Positions 59,092-64,000 of a DNA stretch of 64,000 nt are shown here, piece after piece (the stretch's first letter is position 1; each line of letters starts with the position of its first letter). The notes beneath the pieces are model-generated. The model saw nothing but the letters and a program-made list of their open reading frames with translations, did no database searches and had not been told where the DNA came from. The stretch comes from Burkholderia sp. WP9 (GTDB lineage: Bacteria; Pseudomonadota; Gammaproteobacteria; Burkholderiales; Burkholderiaceae): contig NZ_FNTG01000001.1 in assembly GCF_900104795.1 (NCBI RefSeq), positions 124,001 through 188,000 of the forward strand, in the 5' to 3' direction. Made by a program: the position numbers and the translations under genes.

Positions 59092-60459
59092 CTACCCCGT
59101 CGCACCCGCCATGCCGCGCACGACGCCCGGCACATACCGACCGAGCGTGAGGCCGCGCAGCGCCATGAAGAGCAGCATCGCGGCCCACAAACCGTGATTG
59201 CCGTAGAGCGCCAGCAAGGCCCACGACGCCGCCACGAACAGCGTGAACGACACCACCATCGACATCATGAGTTCGCGCGTGCGTGTTGCGCCGATGAATA
59301 CCCCGTCGAGCAGAAAGCCCCACACGGAAACCACCGGCGAGAGCGCCGCCCACGGCAGATACATCTCGGCGGTGGCCCGCACCGCGGCCTGATTGGTCAG
59401 ACGTTCGACGATCCACGAGCCCGCGCCCCAATACACCAGCGAGAACCCCAGAGCGCCGAGGGTCGACCACAGCGCCGTCACCTTGATCGCCTGCGTGAAT
59501 GCATGGCGGTCGCGCGCGCCGATCGCCGCGCCGACCAGCGCCTCCGCGGCGTGCGCAAAGCCGTCGAGCCCGTAAGCCATGAAGGTCTGAAAATTGAGCA
59601 GCAGCGCGTTGGCGGCGAGTGTGGTGTCGCCTTGCCGCGCGCCCAGATGGGCAAACCAGCCGAACGACGAGAGCAGGCACAAGGTGCGCACGAAGATGTC
59701 GCGATTGAGCACCACCAGCCGCTTGAGTGCAGCCGCGTCGAACAGGGCGGCGCGGTTCAGCGCGGGCAGGCCGCGCGGCCTGCCGTGCCATAACAGCGCG
59801 GCGCCGAGCACGAAGCCGAGTGCGTCGGCCGTGGCCGTGGCCGCGCCGATGCCCGCTACGCCCCAATCGAACACATACACGTACAACAGCACGGCCGCGA
59901 TGTTCACGCCGTTGATAAACACCTGCGAGAGCAACGCGAGCCGCACCTGCTGCGTGCCGAGCAGCCAGCCGAGCACCACGTAATTGCCCAGCGCGAGCGG
60001 GGCGGCCCAGATACGCGCGTGGCAATAGAGCCGGGCATTGCGTTGCACCGCGTCGCTGCCGCCGATCACGCGCAAGGCGTAGTCGATCAGCGGCAATTGC
60101 AGCGCCAGCACCGTGGCGCCGATCGCGGCCGCCAGCAACAGCGCGCGCACGACGTTGTTGCGCAGTTCGGCGGAGTCGTTCGCGCCGTGCGATTGCGCGA
60201 CCAGACCCGTGGTGCCCATGCGCAGGAAGCCGAAACCCCAGAACACGAAGTTGAAAAATAGCCCGCCGAGCGCCACGCCGCCGAGATACGACGCGCCGTC
60301 CAGATGGCCGGCGACAGCGGTGTCGACCGCACCGAGAATCGGCTGCGTCAGATTCGCAAGGACGATGGGAAACGCCAGCGCCAGCACCCGGCGGTGCCAG
60401 TGGATGGGAACGGCGGGCGCTGCTGCCGACGGGTCCGCGCCGCGCGCGGCATTGCTCAA
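59092..60459 (-). CDS. MATE family efflux transporter
   Basis: A 455-residue, 12-helix multidrug and toxic compound extrusion protein of the DinF-like branch. Recognisable segments are RRVLALAFPIVLANLTQPILGAVDTAVAGHL, FWGFGFLRMGTTGLVAQSHGA, VRLALLSQVFINGVNIAAVL and the second-half GLDGFAHAAEALVGAAIGARD. A TTG start at 60459 is proposed: it overlaps the TGA of the upstream DUF2288 gene (TTGA), a coupling signal; an in-frame GTG lies at 60477. Substrate unknown. Confidence 0.88.
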   Translation of the reverse strand: MSNAARGADPSAAAPAVPIHWHRRVLALAFPIVLANLTQPILGAVDTAVAGHLDGASYLGGVALGGLFFNFVFWGFGFLRMGTTGLVAQSHGANDSAELRNNVVRALLLAAAIGATVLALQLPLIDYALRVIGGSDAVQRNARLYCHARIWAAPLALGNYVVLGWLLGTQQVRLALLSQVFINGVNIAAVLLYVYVFDWGVAGIGAATATADALGFVLGAALLWHGRPRGLPALNRAALFDAAALKRLVVLNRDIFVRTLCLLSSFGWFAHLGARQGDTTLAANALLLNFQTFMAYGLDGFAHAAEALVGAAIGARDRHAFTQAIKVTALWSTLGALGFSLVYWGAGSWIVERLTNQAAVRATAEMYLPWAALSPVVSVWGFLLDGVFIGATRTRELMMSMVVSFTLFVAASWALLALYGNHGLWAAMLLFMALRGLTLGRYVPGVVRGMAGATG

Positions 60460-60764
60460 TTGCGTTCCTGCACGCACACCCAAGGCGAGACGACCACCGC
60501 CCAGAGGTCCGGGTCGCGCGCGGCGAAATCGGCGGCGGTTTCCGCCTGCACGCGCTCGACGAGGCCCGCGGACAGCCATTGCGTCACCTGCGTGGTGTCG
60601 TCGCTGGCGATGGCTTCGGCAACGCTGACCAGGTCGAGGTCGCGCACGACGCGCAGCAGCATGCCGCGCGCAAAAAAGCGTTCGAGTTCGGGCCAGCCGA
60701 TCTTGGCGGTTTCGGCGAGCAGCTTGGCGTACAGCGGGCTATGGGTGGCGTCGTTGGAAGTCAT
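60456..60764 (-). CDS. DUF2288 family protein
   Basis: A 102-residue soluble protein with the DUF2288 pattern: LYAKLLAETAKIGWPELERFFARGMLLRVVRDLDLVSVAEAIASDD and a conserved C-terminal DLWAVVVSPWVCVQE. Role unknown. It is the first gene of a two-gene unit with the MATE transporter, whose start overlaps its stop, so the pair probably functions together. Confidence 0.85.
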   Translation of the reverse strand: MTSNDATHSPLYAKLLAETAKIGWPELERFFARGMLLRVVRDLDLVSVAEAIASDDTTQVTQWLSAGLVERVQAETAADFAARDPDLWAVVVSPWVCVQERN

Positions 60765-60871
60765 CGTAAGCGGGATTTGACGGGGTCGTTACTATAAACC
60801 ATCGGTGCGGGCCGCCAGCGGGCCCCGCGTTCCGGTAGGCTAGCGGTCTTTCGAAATCGATTCTAACCTTC

Positions 60872-61600
60872 ATGTCACTGGATTCAACGGCGCCGGCTGC
60901 GGGCGCGCAAGCGCATATCGTGACCGACGCGACGCTCACGCGTGCCGAGGTCGAGCAACTCATCGCGGCGAGCGGCGCCGGCAACAAGACGCCGCTTCAT
61001 TTCACCGGCTGCGATTTCGAAGGTGTGGATCTGTCACGACTCGACCTGCGCGGCGCCGAGTTTCATCGCTGCACGATCGTCGAAACCTCGTTTTTCGGCG
61101 CGACGCTCTCGCATACCCGCTGGGTCCGTTGCCGCGGCCGCGAGGCGGATTTCGCGTCAGCCGATCTGGTCGACGCGCAGTTTCAGTCGAGTGACCTGAA
61201 CAACACCAGTTGGCGGCGCGCCAAGCTCGCTTCCGCGTCGTTTCACAACTGCAAGCTGACCGGCGCCAATTTTGAAGCGTGCGCGGCGCTCGGCTTGAGC
61301 TTCGTCGAAACCCTGCTGGTCGGCGCGCACTTGCGCGGCCTGTCGTTTCGCAAAGCCACCCTGCATCAGCTTGATTTCTCCGACGCCGATCTCGCCGGGG
61401 TCGATTTCCGCGAAGCGATTTTCGACGGCGGCAGCCTGAAGGACGCGCATCTGAAGGGCGCGCGCTTCGACGGCGCGGACTTGCGCGAAGCCGACCTGAG
61501 CGGCATGCGGCTCGTCGACGCAGCGCTCTTCAAGGGCGCGACGATCTCGCATGCCCAGGCGGCCGTGCTCGTCACCGAACTGGGCTTGCGCGTCATGTAG
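60872..61600 (+). CDS. Pentapeptide-repeat protein
   Basis: A 242-residue protein built mainly of A(D/N)LXX-type pentapeptides from about residue 45 to 230 (e.g. GVDLSRLDLRGAEFH, ADLVDAQFQSSDLNN, ANFEACAALGLSF, KDAHLKGARFDGADLREADLSGM), predicting a right-handed quadrilateral helix. Some members (Qnr, McbG) protect DNA gyrase, but no residue here proves that role. A short N-terminal helix precedes the repeats. Divergent from the DUF2288-MATE unit. Confidence 0.85.
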   Translation: MSLDSTAPAAGAQAHIVTDATLTRAEVEQLIAASGAGNKTPLHFTGCDFEGVDLSRLDLRGAEFHRCTIVETSFFGATLSHTRWVRCRGREADFASADLVDAQFQSSDLNNTSWRRAKLASASFHNCKLTGANFEACAALGLSFVETLLVGAHLRGLSFRKATLHQLDFSDADLAGVDFREAIFDGGSLKDAHLKGARFDGADLREADLSGMRLVDAALFKGATISHAQAAVLVTELGLRVM

Positions 61601-61677
61601 GCACGGAACTCCAGCCGGCCGATTTTAGCCATTCGGCCAGCTTGAACGATTCGATGCCGCTACTTATGATTTGTTTG

Positions 61678-61701
61678 ATCGACTCATTAATGTGAGTCGA
61701 T
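61678..61701 (+). promoter_or_regulatory. Palindrome matching the Fic-gene operators
   Basis: ATCGACTCA (61678-61686) and TGAGTCGAT (61693-61701), 6-base spacer. The core TCGACTC-N8-GAGTCGA is the same as in the palindromes at 51394 and 51436, in an AT-richer non-coding stretch just after the pentapeptide gene. Confidence 0.7.
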
Positions 61702-61716
61702 TTTGGGCATCGCAAT

Positions 61717-61745
61717 TTGTCGGTGGATTAACCGATCTCTATATA
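61717..61745 (+). promoter_or_regulatory. Candidate promoter in the orphan region
   Basis: TTGTCG (61717-61722), 17 bases, TATATA (61740-61745). A perfect palindrome CATTCGCGAATG lies at 61751-61762 near the predicted start point. Confidence 0.45.
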
Positions 61746-61751
61746 TTCGCC

Positions 61752-62238
61752 ATTCGCGAATGTGTGGTGAAGAAATCAGCTGATTTATTGAGGCGGTGAA
61801 TGTCCTCCCGATTTTCGTTGATTGTCAGAAAGAGTGCGTTGGCGCACTAAAGCTACGCAAGACGCAAAGCGTCCGAAATATGCTGAATGGATTAGCCGAA
61901 ATCCGCCAGTAGCCTTTCTTCAGCCTTTTAGCAGGCCGGTTCAGGCGGATTCCAGCGCCGCGCGGTGCGCCGGGCAATCCGAGAGTTTTGCGTGGGCTTT
62001 ACGGCGCGGCACTGCTGGCGTTTCATTTGAAACGCCGGGCGTATTAAGCCTGTTTATTTCCGACTTGTTTAGTTCACGTAGCGCGGAATCCGTACGCCGT
62101 ATCACATTGCATGCGCAATTAATATATTGCGCTTGTAAAAGCGGGTTGTTAGATTTCGTTCTGGCGCATGGTGAACCGGTCCTTTGCCGATATGCGCCGA
62201 ACCCCCGTTAGCCCGGCCTCGTGCCGGGCTTTTTTTTC
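61752..62238 (+). ncRNA. Candidate non-coding transcript or leader of unknown type
   Basis: A region of about 490 bases between a candidate promoter and a strong terminator, with no convincing protein frame. It contains several perfect stems: GGCGTTTC/GAAACGCC (62017-62036) and GCGCAAT/ATTGCGC (62113-62132). Base composition changes along its length and is lower in G+C than the flanks. It does not match 6S, tmRNA, SRP or RNase P by inspection. Could instead be a decayed insertion or a long leader for the small frame at 62314. Confidence 0.35.
62208..62238 (+). terminator. Rho-independent terminator of the orphan region
   Basis: AGCCCGGC / GCCGGGCT stem followed by eight T (62231-62238). No protein gene ends in front of it. 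Confidence 0.85.
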
Positions 62239-62313
62239 GTCGGATTCATGTGCGGGTCACTGCGGATTCATATCTGGGGCGGATCATGAAACCTTACTTT
62301 TCCTTTCCTGAGT

Positions 62314-62421
62314 ATGACCGCGCTACTCATCTTTCTTGGCATCTGGCCGATCGCGCTCGGCGTGCTGGTCGCCTTCGCCGCGCGCATCGACCCGCGCTCA
62401 GGACGCTGGCGCCGCCGCTAA
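62314..62421 (+). CDS. Possible 35-residue membrane peptide
   Basis: A short frame starting MTALLIFLGIWPIALGVLVA, one membrane helix, then FAARIDPRSGRWRRR, a positively charged end that would favour a cytoplasmic C-terminus. The hydrophobic/basic layout is protein-like, but there is no clear ribosome binding site and no family match. It starts 75 bases beyond the terminator at 62208. Confidence 0.4.
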   Translation: MTALLIFLGIWPIALGVLVAFAARIDPRSGRWRRR

Positions 62422-62489
62422 TCGCCGCCTCCGCGCGCGTGGCGGCTGGCGCGTTGCCGTGCGTTGTCGTGGGTTGTCGTGGGTTGTCG

Positions 62490-62816
62490 TTATTGCTTGC
62501 AGCGAACCACCATCGAGCGATTTTTCACGTTCGCGCCAAAAATACCGCCCACCGTTCCGCCCGAGGTCGCGCCGTTGTCGACATCTTTCGAAACGACGTC
62601 GTAGCCGTAGTTGCCGCAGACTTCACCCGCGCGTTTGTAGCACTCGGCCCAGCTCGAGCTTGCGTCGCTGCCGCTGCAATTGATTGCAAAGCCGGTGTCG
62701 CCGCTCGGCAGGTAGGTCATGGTGGTGGTGCTGGAGCAGCCGCCGAGGCCGCCGAGCGTCAGCACGCCGAGACCGATCGCCGCAGCCGTCGCGACGGACG
62801 CAAATGCGCTCTTCAT
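62490..62816 (-). CDS. Cysteine-containing small lipoprotein of unknown function
   Basis: A 108-residue precursor with a lipoprotein signal (MKSAFASVATAAAIGLGVLTLGGLGGCSS, lipobox GGC). The mature part has four further cysteines in FAINCSGSDASSSWAECYKRAGEVCGNYGYDVV and near the end in VVRCKQ, which could form two disulphides in the periplasm. The pattern CSG...W..CY..AG..C...GYDV recurs in small proteobacterial lipoproteins, but no function is known to me. Confidence 0.75.
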   Translation of the reverse strand: MKSAFASVATAAAIGLGVLTLGGLGGCSSTTTMTYLPSGDTGFAINCSGSDASSSWAECYKRAGEVCGNYGYDVVSKDVDNGATSGGTVGGIFGANVKNRSMVVRCKQ

Positions 62817-63025
62817 AGAGATTCCTTACAAATGACCGAAAAAGACGTGAAGCGAGGCCACGTCGTGTCCTGATTGGGCGTTTTATAGCACGCCGGGTTC
62901 CCCCGGCCGCATTGCACGGCGCGTGCCAGACGCGGCGTGGTGAGCGCCAGAGGCGCATACATGATCGGCACAGTCCGGATCGGGACTGGCGAAACCGTCC
63001 GCCAGCCCGCGCTTGCGTCTGCCCT

Positions 63026-63739
63026 CTAGCGAGGCGGCAGCGCCCGAGACGGGTCGATCGAGCGGCCCTGATAGCGCAACTCGAAATGCAGCATGACACG
63101 GTCGGTATCGGTGTCGCCCATCTCGGCAATTTTCTCGCCGCGCGTGACCGATTGGCCTTCCTTCACCAGCAGCACACGGTTGTGCGCATAGGCGGTCAGA
63201 TACTCGGCGTTGTGTTTCAGAATCAGCAGATTGCCGTAGCCGCGCAAACCATTGCCGGCGTAGACCACCGTGCCGGGCGCCGCGGCGATCACGGGCGTGC
63301 CCGCTGCCGCCGAAATATCGATGCCCTTCGAATTGCTGCCGTCGAAACGGCGGATGACCGTGCCGTCGGCTGGCCATACCAGCGAGATGGTCGAAGCCGG
63401 CGCGGCGGACGGCGTACTGTCCGCGGGCGCCGGGCGCGGAGCCGGCGAAGACGCGCTGCCGTTTCCGCTGCTGCGCACGGCGCCACTGGTCGATGCGGCG
63501 CCGCCCGGCGGCGCGACGCGCAGCACCTGGCCGACCTCGATGCTATCCGGATTGGTCAAATTGTTCCAGCGCACGATGCTTTGCACCGATTGCCGGTTAC
63601 TGCGCGCGATCTTCGACAGCGTATCGCCCTGTTCCACCCGATAGAAGCCCGGTCCCACCGGCGCTGACCCGCATGCGGCGAGCAAAGCCACCAACGACGC
63701 ACCGACGAGCTGCTTCATCATTCTTGTTGTGTTACGCAT
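63026..63739 (-). CDS. LysM and M23 domain lipoprotein (NlpD-like)
   Basis: A 237-residue outer-membrane lipoprotein: signal with lipobox LAAC, a LysM domain (about 30-75, YRVEQGDTLSKIARSNRQSVQSIVRWNNL), a Gly/Ser/Pro linker, and a C-terminal M23 (LytM) domain (about 120-237). The LytM part has LVWPADGTVIRRFDGSNSKGIDI where an active enzyme would have H..G.D: the zinc ligand His is replaced (SNSKGIDI), so it is likely an inactive, amidase-activating NlpD/EnvC-type factor. ATG at 63739 follows GAGGT; internal ATGs at 63721 and 63718 are alternatives. The usual rpoS neighbour is absent. Confidence 0.9.
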   Translation of the reverse strand: MRNTTRMMKQLVGASLVALLAACGSAPVGPGFYRVEQGDTLSKIARSNRQSVQSIVRWNNLTNPDSIEVGQVLRVAPPGGAASTSGAVRSSGNGSASSPAPRPAPADSTPSAAPASTISLVWPADGTVIRRFDGSNSKGIDISAAAGTPVIAAAPGTVVYAGNGLRGYGNLLILKHNAEYLTAYAHNRVLLVKEGQSVTRGEKIAEMGDTDTDRVMLHFELRYQGRSIDPSRALPPR

Positions 63740-64000
63740 TGGACCTCGCAAAGCGCTGCCGCGCGCCGATCCCGATCACGCGGCAGGTGGATACAAAGCG
63801 TCCGATTCTAACGGTTTTGCGCTGCAACACGCGAAAAGCGGGCAACGCGGGAGGCTCGCGCGGGCCGGCGTGCGGTGAAATGTAGCGACGGTCGTGGCAA
63901 AAGCAGGGGTTAAAGCCGGAAGCAAACCCCGCTTCAGATCCGTCCGCGAGCCTCTAGGTGAAATTGCCGCGATCAACCCAGCCTGGTGACGGTGATGCGC
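63740..64000. other. Right window edge, no gene seen
   Basis: Upstream region of the LysM/M23 lipoprotein gene up to the window edge; short frames here are unconvincing. Confidence 0.4.

Noticed and set aside
61822..62211. 129-codon plus-strand frame in the orphan region
   Set aside because: It needs a TTG start without a ribosome binding site, crosses several hairpins and the terminator stem, and resembles no protein.

Overview
The window looks like chromosomal DNA of a high-GC betaproteobacterium of the Burkholderia/Paraburkholderia group. Reasons: strong G/C third-position bias, an EarP-EF-P pair with Arg32 in EF-P, a pstSCAB-phoU-phoB-phoR cluster leading to ppk1 and ppx, and a rlmE-ftsH-folP-glmM cluster. 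No rRNA, phage, insertion sequence or CRISPR array was found. Most of the window is housekeeping backbone; accessory-looking pieces are short.

Layout. 1-5.8 kb: a truncated response regulator, a CsbD-like stress protein, EF-P and its rhamnosyltransferase EarP, and uvrC. 5.9-7.2 kb: pgsA and a Gly-Gly-Cys tRNA cluster behind a near-consensus promoter. 7.6-11.5 kb: a secreted protein, a membrane protein, a TraB/GumN protein, a GAF-GGDEF diguanylate cyclase and an ElaA-type acetyltransferase. 11.5-13.6 kb (minus): a copper-delivery operon for cytochrome oxidase assembly (SCO, PCu(A)C, CtaG). 14-16.2 kb: otsB-otsA for trehalose. 16.3-23.7 kb: two ABC exporters flanking a glycosyltransferase and two membrane proteins. 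24.3-30.7 kb: tRNA-Val, dnaQ, rnhA, a methyltransferase, gloB, an MltD-like transglycosylase and an MFS transporter. 30.9-36.9 kb: carA, carB, greA and a DUF4149 protein. 37-42.9 kb: yhbY, rlmE, ftsH, folP, glmM. 43.2-50.1 kb: the pst-pho operon behind two Pho boxes. 50.2-51.5 kb: a Fic-family gene with palindromic operators, apparently inserted between phoR and ppk1. 51.6-57.6 kb: ppk1, ppx, olsB, sixA, tRNA-Pro. 57.7-64 kb: several very small membrane or lipoproteins, a MATE transporter with DUF2288, a pentapeptide-repeat protein, an orphan AT-richer region, and an M23/LysM lipoprotein.

How it fits together. Phosphate is the main theme. PhoB-type 11-bp-periodic half-sites lie upstream of pstS, ppk1 and olsB, so phosphate uptake, polyphosphate synthesis and phosphate-free ornithine lipid synthesis may share PhoB control. 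The most unusual signal is a family of palindromes built on GAGTCGA/TCGACTC. They cover the promoter of the autoinhibited Fic gene, which carries a C-terminal region resembling a winged helix, and the same palindrome recurs about 10 kb away in front of an orphan candidate transcription unit (about 61.72-62.24 kb). A strong terminator-like cruciform directly in front of greA is a second candidate for undescribed regulation.
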